Assembly (NCBI GenBank): GCA_014529385.2
Contig: CM043945.1
Span: 92,493,112 to 92,557,111 of the forward strand
DNA from: Adiantum capillus-veneris
Taxonomy: Eukaryota > Streptophyta > Polypodiopsida > Polypodiales > Pteridaceae
DNA: 64,000 nt
Direction of reading: 5' to 3'
Shown one piece after another: positions 47,440-59,330 of this stretch. The position numbers and the translations under genes are program-made. The notes below the pieces were generated by a model. It did not search any database. It had not been told where the DNA came from and saw only the letters and a list, made by a program, of their open reading frames with translations. Positions within the stretch are counted from its first letter, which is position 1; the number at the start of each line of letters is the position of its first letter.

Positions 47440-49870
47440 GTAGGAATGTCAACAGATTTGGAGTCCTACTTGATGATGTTTTTGACCCTTCAATTCTTGA
47501 GGGAGTTGATGCAGAAGAAGACAAAGAATTTACCTCTCAAACTTTGTAGGAAGATAAGGAGAACAAACAGGGTGATCATCCACAAGCACAAAAAAATTCT
47601 ATAAACCTTGATACCATTATTCCACCTAAAAGACCTTTATAAAAGATAAGAGGGGTTTCATCTAAATCTGAGGATTCAGGGGATGAGGGGAACTATGTGA
47701 CTGAAACTTAAGCTTCCACACAAGCTAAAGATATTGAGGGTAGGGCTGATGAAGAATTCATCAAAGAACTTGAGGATGATGCTAAGGAAGGTATCAAAAT
47801 GTCCCACTCCCCCAAAAACTCAGTGGACATCATCATGACTCAGGATCACGAGGAATCCCTACCTTAAAAGAAAGGTGCTAATGTCAAGAGGAAGAAGGAA
47901 AAGTCCTTCGACCCAAATAGAGATTCTGTATCAATGGCTAAACCTTTTATAAAGTTTAAAAAATGATTTGCAAAACATCTAGTTTCTCCCTTAGATGTAA
48001 AGGGCTTATAGACCTAGGCATATTTGGTTGCATAAAGAAATAGATGTCTGACATCCAAATTCACTTTGACTTTGTCTGTTTGTAGGAAGTAAAAGTTGTA
48101 GGAGATTCTTTTCTATTTAATTTTTAAATAACTAGTACTCATTACAAATGGTTTCCAACTACTCATGGATCATCAAAGGGAGGAGCTAAAATGGGTGTTG
48201 CAGTCAGACATGAACACCTTATCACTGACATCTAGCACAGATAGGGGGGAACTAGGTTTCTATTTCACTAAAGGAACCTTTCAATTATATAGTTGTTTGC
48301 TTATATGCTTCCAAAACTATTTTGAAAGAGCTGCTATTTAGACTTAGGTTAGCTATTATGCCAAGGGTAGGACCAGGCAAGGCTAAGGGCCAGGACTGTA
48401 CCATGCTAATCTCCACCCATCCATGCTCTATATAGGCCCTTGGCCTGCTAAACACAGAGACCCCCTTGACTGCATGTCCATCCTGGCCCTTGGCCCTGCC
48501 TGGTCTTAGTAAACCATGCAAAAGGATATGCTAAAAATGCATACGTTAGCAAGAAGTGACACAACTAGGTCGGTTACCATTCTGGTTTGGAGTTTGCTTC
48601 ATATGCTGAAAGGCATGTTGCAACTAGTTTTAGTCTCTGCCTGTTATTCTCAAATTCTCAACCTTGATCATCAGTTTTGATGAGGTTGGCTACTGGCAAG
48701 AAACAACAACAAGTCAAGGAATTGGTTGCCGCTGATGACTATGTCAGCATATTACTTTCATGGAAAGATGAGCAAAGGTTTTATTGCACGTTCCAGTACC
48801 TTTAGAAAGTCTGAAACCTGGGTTTGTATCTAGACACCTCTTAGTTGTGATAACTCGTTTAGCATTCCCAATTGAGTTTTGTTTAGAGTCTTCACGCTAT
48901 GTTGGTTATGAGTCGGTTAACCAAGACGGTTGCACAGGGACAACAATGTGGAAAATCAAGATGTTATTCTTGATTTTATTGAACCTCCTATTGAACCAAG
49001 TTTCGCTCTAACAAACAGCTGGATCTATGAAGGATGCCACTATGGAAAAATTAGTGTATCATCACTCTTGTTTTCGAGGACGAAATCTCTTCTCCAAGGG
49101 GGAAGTAATGTCATGCCAAGGGTAGGACCAGGCAGGGCCAAGGGCCAGGACAGATATGCAGTCAAGGGGGTCTCTATGTTTAGCAGGCCAAGGGCCTATA
49201 TAGCGCATGGATGGGTGGAGATTAGCATGGTCAAGTCCCCTCTACTCTCACATTAGCCATTTTTGTTCTCCTTTGTTAATTGCAGGAGACTTTAATAGGG
49301 CTACATGCACTATGAACACATGGTCATACAAGGAAGAGAAACATAATGCTAGGAAAAGATGTATGACAAGCATACTCTAATTGACATGTCGAAAGACACT
49401 TGCTCACTTGGAAAAACAAATAGCAAGGCAATTGCTATACACCTGCAAGGTTAGACAAAATTTACATATTTGGTGATCTTATGCAGGACTACTGGTTGGT
49501 GAGTTGCAAATATAATTCTTCCCCATTGATGTCTGATCATAAGCCTTTGATCATTGAAATGAATAAAGGTGAGCACAATTTCAAAGTTGATTGACCTCGC
49601 CTATAGTGTTCATTGTTTAAGCTCCATCCAATTAAACGTAAAGTCAAATGCATATTTCAAGAAGCTTTCACTTGCAATCAAACACTTCAAAGCTTGGATG
49701 TAGCTATTAGAAATACTTAGATGGATTTAACCAAGTATAAGAAAATGGCGAAGGAGAGGAAAGCTAATAGAAGAATACTAATAAACAACAAAATATTTGA
49801 GATAGAGAATAAGTCTCTGGTTAGTGACCATCCCCCCTTTGATCTTTTGAACTTTAAAGAAGAGCTAATA
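47440..49870 (+). pseudogene. L1-like LINE: ORF1 end and endonuclease, interrupted
   Basis: The part to about 47970 is acidic then basic coding-like sequence (EEDKEF, KRKKEKSFDPN), plausibly the ORF1 C terminus. From about 47990 an APE-type endonuclease is recognisable: FVCL-stop-EVKVVGDSF (LQEVK in relatives), then KGGAKMGVAV. It is cut at about 48355 by the insertion ending near 49250 and resumes with IAGDFNRA near 49290 and SPLMSDHKPLI near 49530, the GDFN and SDH motifs of this enzyme. Several stops occur. The RT domain is not present before about 49870, so the copy is truncated. Confidence 0.7.
48356..49250 (+). mobile_element. Nested LTR-type insertion inside the LINE
   Basis: The ends are related: 48356-48510 and 49109-49250 belong to the same ~130-150 bp family. 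Just before 49109 the plus strand reads TTCGAGGACGAAATCTC then CCAAGGGGGAAG, the typical 3' end of plant gypsy pol followed by a polypurine tract, so 49109 (TGTCATGCC) starts a 3' LTR. The left copy has its TATA-containing centre in the opposite orientation. The interior is short, without intact pol. LINE coding sequence resumes after it. Confidence 0.6.
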
Positions 49871-50365
49871 GGGGAGGACTCGTTAAGGCACGGGGTGCCC
49901 TTGCTTGGACCTGACAATTTTGGGCATGCAAAATAGATAAGCCCAGTAGAGAGAGAAGATCCTTCTTCTTCTTCTTCGCGCAAACGAGAGAGAAGATCCT
50001 TCTTTTTTTCCTTCCCGCAAACGAGAGAGAAGATCTTATGGAGATGGTGAATAGAGAGCTTGCACCAATTTTATAATAGATACGTTGGTGTAGCCAAAGT
50101 GTGTCAACCCTAGAAGAGGCACAGGATGTTATATGTATGCTAACAGATGCATGCCAGAGGGCTAGTGTTAGCAGCAAGCTAACTCGGATAACTCGGATAA
50201 CATTTTTCAGAGATTTCACTGTAAAAACACTTATTATTTTGATGAATCGGGAATATTGTAACTCTTACTTTCCAAATAAGCAGTCTAATTGATGAGCCGA
50301 GGCTACAAGCTTCCAAATTGTATCAACCTGTCTTTAGTTAGAGCTCCCAGATTATTAGTTTTGAC
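49871..50365. other. Short degenerate tandem units and spacer
   Basis: Around 49950-50040 a unit AAACGAGAGAGAAGATC with a CTT-rich spacer repeats about three times. The rest shows no feature; the left edge of the following LTR cannot be placed. Confidence 0.5.
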
Positions 50366-51059
50366 CACAAAAACCTTGGCTAAGGTATAAAAGCCAATTT
50401 TTGTAAGTATTTTGTAAGTTTTGGATAATAGAAACACAAGGTGAGCTAACGGCGCTCACTTCTCTCCTTCTCACGCTTCCTACTTCCTTCTCGGTTGTCA
50501 CATTGCAGTGCCGTCTATACACATTGACGTAAGCATTTCATGGTAATCCGTAGCTTTTGGGGTCGCCGAGATCCGCGGTATAATTTTATCATAAGTAGAA
50601 ATTTAAGCTTCAAAATCATAAACTAAGTATAGGCAGGGTATTGGGGCATCATTGTGAAGCATTTAGATGCATTATGGGTCGAAAACGACTAGGTCAAAAA
50701 CTCACTGTTGTTAATAATCGTGATTTTTGCACTTGACCTAAAGTGAGACATGAGACTATAAACATGTGTGCTTAGGTCTTATAAACATGTCCTAGAAGTT
50801 TCGTAATGTTTGGATGTCGTTTGATGCTATAACGGTTGTGATTTGTTTTCCGATGTGAGCGACTAGCATTTGGTGATTTCTGTCATTTGACTGTAGCTTG
50901 AATTAGATGCAAGTTGTTTGTTGTTTTTCAGAGATTGACAACCTCTTGTACCCTCTATGCACTAGTTGAGTCAGCTTCGTCCTATGGATTCACAATTATA
51001 TTTGTGGTTCCCGCTATGTCTACAATAAGATAGGAGTGATATTAGACACCTGTCTTACA
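50366..51059 (+). mobile_element. 5' LTR (right part) of a plus-strand gypsy-type element
   Basis: The LTR ends CTTACA at 51059, two bases before a tRNA-Asp-type primer site. A TATA-like GGTATAAAAGCC lies at about 50376-50387, leaving about 670 bases of R-U5. The LTR must start left of 50366, but I could not identify its edge because no second copy is in the window. Confidence 0.6.
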
Positions 51060-51061
51060 TT

Positions 51062-51079
51062 TGGTGCCGCTGCCGGGGA
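51062..51079 (+). promoter_or_regulatory. Primer-binding site, tRNA-Asp type
   Basis: TGGTGCCGCTGCCGGGGA matches the tRNA-Asp-type primer site of plant gypsy elements with two changes. Confidence 0.8.
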
Positions 51080-51599
51080 TCGAAGAGACCTAAACTAGGG
51101 AAAAACACGAGCCTCTTGTGAAGTTATCCCTCTAGGATCACCTAGAGTCAAAACTTTCTTTTTAAAACCGCATAGCTTAAGATTGTCGTCTTTTGATGTG
51201 TAGAGGTAACTGGGAAGTAGGTTGTACTTGCTAAGTACCTTTTAGGATTGTAGGAATGTAGGATTGTAGGATTAGATTAGGATTTTGAGAATGATTGATG
51301 GATGAGACAAGTCTTAAGATCAAGGCTCAGAAAACCATAAAAAACAAGAAAACGAGTGTTTGTGGACACTTTCCACAACCCCATTGCAATAGAACCTAGG
51401 AGTAGGGTAAGTAGAACTCGAGGTGGGATCTAAGAACATTGCTCTATCCAAAAGAATCAATTGTGAGTTGTTTATGTGAAGTTGCAGAATTTCAGGTCTA
51501 CGGCTTGAAACAACACCAAACGACTATCAACCATTGAATCCGGCTGGAGATTATGCTTTAAAAGTTAATGAACCAATGGGTAAGCTTAAAGACGCATTT

Positions 51600-52720
51600 G
51601 AGGTAAATTTTCAAGAGTTTGCAAAAACTCAAATTATTTACTTTTCCTTGACATTTTATGCCAAATTAAGTTTTGACTTGACTCGTAGACTTAAAATAGA
51701 TCATAGAAAGACTATACACTGAAAAAGTTGAAAAAAGTGTTCATTTTGGGCCAAAAGTAAATAATCATGATTATTTACTTTCAGCTCAAAAGTGACCCAG
51801 GTTGATACCAGAGACTCTATGCATGTGTACAAACGTCTTTTGTAAAGGCCCATAGAATTTGGATCACCAAACTGACCAAAACAGTGGTAAAAACTAAAAT
51901 CTGTACTGATTGTCAAGAACTTTAGTGCAAATTGAAAAAATTTTGTTCAAACTCGGTGAAACTTGACTCATAGGCTTATATTGAAGTATTAGACAAGTGT
52001 ACATGCTCAGGTCACCAAAAAGATGTAAAAAATTACCAAAAGTAAATAATCATGATTATTTACTTTTGTCCCATTTTTCAACTTTTTTGACCAAACCAGC
52101 ATACCACTAGTTCTAGCATTTTATATTAAGCCTACAAATCAAATTTGGCAAGATTTGGATCATTGAAGTGAAAATTGTGGCCAAATTTGTAAAGTCAGTC
52201 TGCAGACATAAAATTGTTGACCATTTAAACAAAAATTATCCAAACTTGATGAAACTTGGCTAGGGAGCTTAAGTTGAGCTGCTTAACCATTTTGTGTCAA
52301 GATTGTGGCAAAAACTTGCACAAAAAAAGCAAGAGTAAATAATCGCATCTGCTACAAAATTGGACATATTTGCACATTTGAGTATACCACGAGGTCAAGC
52401 ATGTCAAGTAGACTACACAAATCAAATTTGGTGAACTTTGGATCACAAAAGTGAGACTTAAGCCAGATTCTTAAAAACTGAGTCTACGGACACGAAACAA
52501 TTGATAACTTGAACATATTTTGTTTAAACTAAGTGAAACTTGTCCAGAGACCTTAACAAGTTGCATACTTAGCAAAACCAGCCAAAAAGTGTAAAAATTT
52601 GAGAAAAGTAAATAATCACGATTATTTGCTACTACTGATACACAGAGACACCATTTTGGACTTTTGAGCTTGTGCAATGTTAGACCAACATAATACAAGG
52701 TCACGGGGCAATTTTGGGTT
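51600..52720 (+). repeat. ~285-bp leader tandem repeats, each with a palindrome
   Basis: About four diverged units of 275-291 bp lie between the primer site and gag. Perfect palindromes with half-arm AAAGTAAATAATCA are at 51754-51781 and 52039-52066 (extended to 30 bp). Decayed copies are near 52331 and 52605. Flanking phrases such as GTGAAACTTG and AAATCAAATTTGG recur at the same spacing. Confidence 0.8.
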
Positions 52721-53201
52721 CAATGGATCCAAATTAGTACATGTTCACTCAGTTTTCAGGTTGCACAGTAGTCCTTTGGCTTTTTGCAAAAGTAGAAACT
52801 GAAAATCTCAATTGCTGACTCACTTAGCTCAAATTGAAGTGATACACATAGACCAGTCACAATAGTTACCAAAAATTTGTACAGTCTTTGTGAAAGAATA
52901 ATTAACTTGATTAGAACTGATACAGCAATCAGGTTGCAGACAAGGAATTGAAAGCTTGACAAAAGTTGCAATCAAGTCAAGTGGAAGAAGTTGAAAACAA
53001 GTCAAATCAGACGGTAAGTGCTCTATCCAGGGCTTCACAAGTCTATATGAACCTTAGATCTGGTCGTATACTAGCAAATCAAGGCATATATGGAGAGACC
53101 GCTAGTAGAGTATCCACCAAAGAGAGTGTGAATCAAGGCGATCACTTGGACACTATCTTTGAAGAAGTCTCAGACACTTTTTTTTAGAATCAACATCTGA
53201 A

Positions 53202-53879
53202 ATGTCTTCCTATTCGACTCATTCAGAAACCGGAATGACAGTGCGGTATAAGCACATACTCTTTTTTTATAAGACTAATCGCCATGGAGCTTTGATTTAC
53301 CTGGATCCTAACGAAGAGTATGCTATTCGCATCGATGACCATGATATAGAGTTTGAAGAGGAAATCAGGGCAAACAAACAAGGAAAAATATGTATGGATA
53401 AAAGCGGAACTCAATATTTACAAGTTGAAAACCCTGATGTGATAGACAAATGGGGGTTAGAAGAAAAAACCATAATTCCAGATATGGCAGCAAAAGAAGG
53501 ACCACCGACTTTAGAATTCGAGGGATACAATCAAATTGATTTGAAGCCTTTGAAATGGCTTAGCACGGATAATCCTAGGATCAGAATCCGTTCTTGGGAG
53601 GATAGAAACATCAGAGATCTTCTATGGACTTCTCATGCCAAATCAAGACAATTAACGTCCATGAAGATCATCTATATCTTCAAAATCAAAGACCAGGGTT
53701 CAACAGATCTACCAACCTACCTATTTAGGGATTGTTATAACAATACCTTTGTTATGATGAGTCATGAGGAGGTGGAACAAACCAAATACCAAGGGTACTC
53801 AGGGATTGGATATTGGGCCAAGTACCAGAAACTATTCCAAGAGATGAACTCCACGAGAGATCTTTTGAGAGCAATTTAA
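53202..53879 (+). CDS. Unidentified 225-codon ORF fused upstream of gag
   Basis: An open frame from ATG at 53202 encodes a mixed, mostly soluble product with no recognised domain. Visible features are an acidic segment (DDHDIEFEEEI), a Trp-rich middle (LKWLSTDNPRIRIRSWEDR) and an ending SGIGYWAKYQKLFQEMNSTR. A frameshift around 53860 takes the reading into the gag frame (FESNLKKSETTSSRKKP), suggesting it was once the N-terminal part of one gag polyprotein. Some plant gypsy lineages such as Ogre/Tat carry an extra ORF upstream of gag; whether this is homologous I cannot tell. Confidence 0.5.
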   Translation: MSSYSTHSETGMTVRYKHILFFYKTNRHGALIYLDPNEEYAIRIDDHDIEFEEEIRANKQGKICMDKSGTQYLQVENPDVIDKWGLEEKTIIPDMAAKEGPPTLEFEGYNQIDLKPLKWLSTDNPRIRIRSWEDRNIRDLLWTSHAKSRQLTSMKIIYIFKIKDQGSTDLPTYLFRDCYNNTFVMMSHEEVEQTKYQGYSGIGYWAKYQKLFQEMNSTRDLLRAI

Positions 53880-55675
53880 AAAAATCAGAAACTACCTCAT
53901 CACGAAAAAAACCAAGTGACACTAAAGCCAGTCCAAGGCTACATGAGTCACTATTCTCAACAGACTGGTCTGAAGGACTGGGAACAGGACCAACTGCCAA
54001 GAGACCAAGAGTTGAACCAAATAGACGTGTCAGACCAGCTAATTTTTAAAAATGGGTCAGAAAAAACAGTGGATCTGGGGATCCATATGACCACTTAGAA
54101 AGATTTAAGCAAGTGCTAAGAGCAGAATGCATATTTGATTTCCATACTCAATTCGAGGAATTGGGAATGACATTAGAAGGAAAAGCACTGACATTGTTCC
54201 AAAACATTCCACCAAGGTCAATCATGGACTTAAATACTTTAGCTCAAGGATTTGTAGCTGCATGTTCCAAAATGGGAACCAAACATAATACTGTAGCTCA
54301 AATTTACAGCTTCAAACAAAAACAAGGTGATTTTGTTAGGGATTGTGCAGCTAGAATGAAACAATTCATTGCAAGATGCCCAGAACTAGAAATACCTGTA
54401 GAAGAAAGGTTAGTATCATTGTTTCTAGAGGAACTGCTAAACAAAGGACTCCATGCTATATTGTATATCAAGAAACATATGACCCTAGAAGAGTGTGTAT
54501 CAGATGCTATTGACTTAGGAGACAATTGTGATATTTTCAATGAAGAAGATGTCCCTAAGGATAACCAAAGTGAGAAAACAACATCCATCAAACCAGCACA
54601 AGTGGGCATGGCTGTTGCAGCACCACTTATAGCCATAGAAGACATGCTCAAAAGGATGAATGAAATGATGAATAACATGCAAAAAGCACCTATGAGGGGA
54701 CTAGGGCAAGGGATACGTCAACAGGGACAACCAATTAGGCCGCAAAAATGGTGTGCAATCGAGGGTAAATGGACCAACCATGAGAACAATGAGTGCTATT
54801 ACCAACCAAAGTATGATGAAGATGTTCAATACGTGCCTATGATACCACAAGGACAACCCATGTACAGATATCAGCCTAATATGGCCCCAACTCAAAGACC
54901 ACCGATGGGTATGGCAAGACCTCAACCCGTCTTGGGTCAACAACTTCCATATTCTGGACATAATGCAGTGCTTGTAAAGTACATGCATTCAGAGGGAGTC
55001 ATAGATGAACAAGCACTAGTGCCTATTTCACCCTATGCTGAGCCTAGTCCATCTACAGTAATGGTAGAAAGAGATTGGTATAATTCACATCCACCACCAA
55101 TGGAAGAAAATGTGACTTATACTACATAAAAGTTTGCACCAATGTACTATGTAGCTAATCAAGCCGTTAGACCTCCTATGGTAAGGCCCATGATTGAGCC
55201 AAGAATTGGAAACTGTCATAATTGTGGTGCAGATGATCATCGGAAAAATGAATACCCAGAGCCTGACAAGAACCTTAAGCCAGTTGAAGACTTTTGTATA
55301 GAATATTGCAAAAAGGGAGGACACTTCCCTGAAGATTGTCCAAAAAATCCTTTAAACAAGGGTAAAACAGTAGTGAACGTAGTCCAAGTGATACCTAGCA
55401 GCTCATCTGAGAGTGAACCTATTGTTCCCATCAAGGTAATCACCATAGCCCAGGCTAAGAAAAAGAAACATAACTCCTCTGATGATTCAAAGAATACTAA
55501 AATTTCTTCTCAAAAGACCAAGAGAAGGAGAAGCAAAAGGTATGAGATGAGAAAACAACAACAAAGGGCTGAAATCGAGGAGAAAACCAAGAAACTATTC
55601 CAAGAAAAAGTGAAAGAAATTGGAAGTGAAATCAAGGAAACCAGCATGAAATTTGGAGGATCAATTTTGGTATAG
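53860..55675 (+). pseudogene. Gypsy gag: capsid and zinc-knuckle region
   Basis: One frame runs from about 53860 to 55675 with stops at 54047-54049 and 55127-55129. The capsid (54113-54560) has DPYDHLERFK, then FHTQFEELGMTLEGKALTLF, YSFKQKQGDFVRDCAARMKQF and a Pro/Gln/Met-rich linker. The nucleocapsid part at 55205-55345 has CHNCGADDHRKNEYP, with Glu where the last Cys... position is expected, and CIEYCKKGGHFPEDC, a CX3CX4HX4C knuckle. A Lys/Arg-rich segment follows. With just two stops this is better preserved than most elements here. Confidence 0.85.
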
Positions 55676-56172
55676 ATAAAATTTTTGAGCCAATCAATGC
55701 AGCCTTGGAAGCTTACCAAGCGGGACTTAAAGCAGGCCAAAACATGGAAAACAAATGGAAAAACTATCCTTCTCCAAATATGGAAACAGCTAAGCTTGAC
55801 GCTTATCAAAATTTGGTAAGAATTACTCAAGAGATACTGGAAAAACAAAAACCCAATCTCGAGAGTATGGCAAAACCCGAGGAGCTTAAGGTAGGAATCA
55901 GTAAAGAGAAATCTAAAGTGGTGGTAGAATCCCACCTTGAAACTAAAGAGCCAGAACTCATAGTGCCTGACAGTGAAGACGCCTTAGATGGAATTCTGTT
56001 CGTAGAAGAAGACTGGCCAGGACACTTATGGGACAAATTTAGAGAGATTAATAATGGGAGCCTAACTCTAAAGTCAGCTCCTATAGAGAAAGTTTGGTTA
56101 CTATGCATAGACACGTGCTTTGTACCCATGTACTCTCACACATGTTCGTCGGGGACGACTCACTCTAGGTAG
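55676..56172 (+). pseudogene. Gag C-terminal extension
   Basis: After a frameshift at about 55672, coding continues with KIFEPINAALEAYQAGLKAGQ, helical and charged sequence, then ALDGILFVEEDWPGHLWDKF and a hydrophobic end. No protease, RT or integrase follows. The function is unknown. Confidence 0.5.
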
Positions 56173-56725
56173 GAGGGAAAATATGACAGGATTATCATTT
56201 GTATATACTATTATTATCATCTTATTTCTTTTCTTTTCTTTTCCTTTCCTTTCAGAGCCTTACAAACTCTTAGTGGGCATAATCATGAGCCATACTGTCA
56301 CTAGAATAAGAGTATGTATTTAACGGAGGTTACACTAATTTTGGTTAATTTTTGGCCATCTTATAATGATTGCAAATAATTTTCATTTACAAAAAGCAAA
56401 AAACGATAGAAAATTAAAAAAATGATAAGTCGAGCTAGGAAAGTCGGAATTGACTTTTGAAAGCAAACGCCGTAACTTCAAAGCAAGGACTTCAAACATG
56501 GCAAATATGGAAAGATTCGACACAAGATGAATTTTGAGTCAAGTTCTGATGGATCAAAACTGCAGATCAAACGCCATTTGTCAACCGAGTGTCAAAATGA
56601 CGAACGGTTCGAACCGCAGGTGATATGAACAACAAGACATGATCAATGGAGGTAAGTATAAATGGGGCATTCCGGGTACATTAGGAACATATAGTCAAAT
56701 GGGGCTACATAAGCTCATTTGCATT

Positions 56726-56812
<87 letters not shown>

Positions 56813-57097
56813 AGAGTGCCTGGAGTCGTTTCTACCCGCTGCGACCACCTTGGTAGATCTTACTACACTAGATTTGAGAGGTATGATCATTAACCTTGCA
56901 AGAGCATATGTGTATGCCCCATACTGCATCAACAATGCCAAAACAACATATCAAAGCAGTCTAAGGTCACAAAATCGGCAAACTAACAAGGCCAATGGGC
57001 AAGTCCAAAACCCATCAAAAACCAAAAATATTTCACCAGTAGACCCCAAATAGCTGACAGAATCAAGCAGGGTAAAAACAGCAAAAAAAAGTGGTGG
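56173..57097 (+). other. Non-coding 3' region of the gag-only element, with (AG)n
   Basis: GGTAGGAGGGAAAA near 56168 could be a polypurine tract, but no LTR matching the 5' LTR follows. A CTTTT-rich tract lies near 56225-56252. An (AG)n array occupies about 56729-56806. No gene seen. Confidence 0.5.
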
Positions 57098-58330
57098 AAC
57101 ATGGATCGTGATCCATGTTCCTCAAACCCTAAAATCATAGAAATTTCTACAGGAGCAACCATAGAGGGCCAAGAACAAACTCCTACGATTGGTTTTTCAA
57201 AATGCATCCCAACATGGATCGCAATCCATGTTCCTTTTTGCCAAAATCAGGGTAAAAGTGGCTCACTAACTGGACAATGTACAAATAGGATTGGTGTTGC
57301 AAAATGATCACAAAAAGTGCTCTTAAGATCATCAAATCCTCCTAGATTGCTACTTTCAGTCTGCAAATGGTCTTTTGGTCATTTTCACAGGAAAAAAAGG
57401 TGGGATCCCAGAGGAAAACTCATGAGAGGTCAAATGCTAGGATGCCAGCAAGACCTATAAAGAAAGGCTAAAGACAGAGTCCTGACAAGTTTTCAAATTA
57501 TTGCTAAAGTCAATTGGGAGACTTCATACTCTCCTCGGAGCCTATCAACAAGCAAATGTAACCTAAGGATGGTGGTAGGATGAAAACTAAGCAAAGGTTT
57601 ACTTGCAAAATGGTGAAAATTGCAAGAATCAATTTCTCTCCTCAAATGGAATCAATTTCTGACAGAATTTGACAGAGAGCTAGGCAAAGCTATAAACTAC
57701 ATACCTACATCATTGGGAATCAAGACAATGATAGACCTCAGGCAAAACCTATGTTCAAAAATGGGTGCAAGGAACAGATATGGTCAAAACGGAAAAAACA
57801 TGACCATAAACTAGGAAATGGGGCAAACTAAGGAAAAACATGTCCAAACTTGAAAATATTTCACCAGTGTACTAGGAAAACCTCTAGGAACATATGTGCA
57901 AAAGAACTGTATCAAAATTTTGTCCAGCATGGATCATGATCCATGTACCTTTTTTCCCAATCAAAGCAAAAACCTGGCCATTTGACCCAGTATGTTCAAG
58001 AAAGCCAAGCCATGAAGTTTCAAGCCATTTGAATCCCAAAATCCACTTCAAAATGCCAAAACTCTAAGTTTGCAAATTTTTTCTAAAATTTAGCCCAAGT
58101 GTCAAACCAGTGATCCAAATCCCAAAAATTTTGGACCAAGGCATCATATAGATGGACCCTACCAAATGGTATCATCAGATTTCCAAAATGTCTCCCAACA
58201 TGGATCGCAATCCATGTACCTCAAACCCTAAATCCAGAGAAAATTTCTCAGTAGCATCCCCATATGCCCAGGAATAACTTCCCCAAGTTAGAATTTCAAA
58301 ATTCTTCCCAACATGGATTGCGATCCATGT
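57098..58330 (+). repeat. Five copies of an ACATGGATC-centred palindrome
   Basis: Near-perfect palindromes of the form ACATGGATCgcGATCCATGT are at 57098-57119, 57211-57232, 57927-57946, 58198-58217 and 58311-58330. Two pairs are about 112 bp apart (57098/57211 and 58198/58311) and share flanking text (TCAAACCCTAAA, AACTTCC or AACTCCTACG, CCTTTTTGCCAAAAT). No ORF covers them. Confidence 0.85.
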
Positions 58331-58652
58331 TCCTTTTTGCCAAAATTCATCTATTACATTACCTCCTTGTGCATATAGTAATCCTAGATGTACTGAGGCG
58401 GTCCGGGGCGGGCAACAAGAAGAGCAACCTCTAGACACCCTTCAAGGCTCCCGTGTTGCTCAATGGGGCTGGGGCACAACACAACACAAACCAAAACAAC
58501 AAACCCACAGCCAAATCCCAACTACACAAGGGGCACCACCTAGTTTAAGAGCGAACTAGGACGCAAAAGAGGAGAATCGTTAGAGCAACCCACAAACAAG
58601 CAAGGAATTTACACTAACCCTAACACCAATGGAACACTCTCACACACTAAAA

Positions 58653-58656
<4 letters not shown>

Positions 58657-58742
<86 letters not shown>
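58657..58742 (+). repeat. (AG)n array of about 86 bp
   Basis: An uninterrupted AG repeat. Confidence 0.95.
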
Positions 58743-58746
<4 letters not shown>

Positions 58747-59330
58747 TGTACAACTTAGCTTCAACTTTATATTTTGCACAAAAAGGAACTTAGAGCTTGC
58801 GGAATCAAGTGACAAGATTTGGTTATAGCATCACTAGCACATTGTCTTAGGGTTATGGGAGCCCTCTCACCATCCACCCTCTTACAATGGTAGCCAAACA
58901 ATAGCCAATGAATCACAAGTAATAAAACAACAACCTTCAATGAAACAAGTCACCTTATGAAGCTGAATGAGTTTGCCAAGCCAAATTGGAGGAGAAGCAT
59001 GAGCCTTTGGACATGAATTGCACCCAAAACTACCAATTCATTGATGTTGGGGTAGATACAACAATGGTAGGAAGAATATCTTCTACTCGCACTCACTCAA
59101 ACTAGCTCAAGCTTTTCTATGCACCAAGGTGATGGTGTATAGAAAGCTTACTCTCTCTTTACAACCAAGATAGAACTGGCGTGTGGTACGCTCAATCTAG
59201 TGTGCAATGGTATAGTGATGTCTTTTACAAGGAGGAATGGGTTCTATTTATAGGTTTTAGAAGCCTTGATTAGGATTAAGCCTAATCAATTTTATTAGGA
59301 AAGATCAAGGATTATAAATTTTTATGAATT
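58743..59330 (-). promoter_or_regulatory. LTR-like or promoter-like segment, minus strand
   Basis: A good minus-strand TATA (CCTATAAATAGAAC) lies at 59241-59254. The segment interrupts a gypsy RT at 59331, so it is probably the U3/R of an inserted element. No edges or partner were found. Confidence 0.3.

Noticed and set aside
56168-56185. Polypurine tract and 3' LTR right after gag
   Set aside because: The sequence after GGTAGGAGGGAAAA shows no similarity to the 5' LTR region at 50366-51059.
57098-58330. CRISPR-like array from regularly spaced repeats
   Set aside because: The repeats are palindromes at irregular spacing within paired flanking repeats in plant retroelement DNA, with no constant spacer length and no cas genes.
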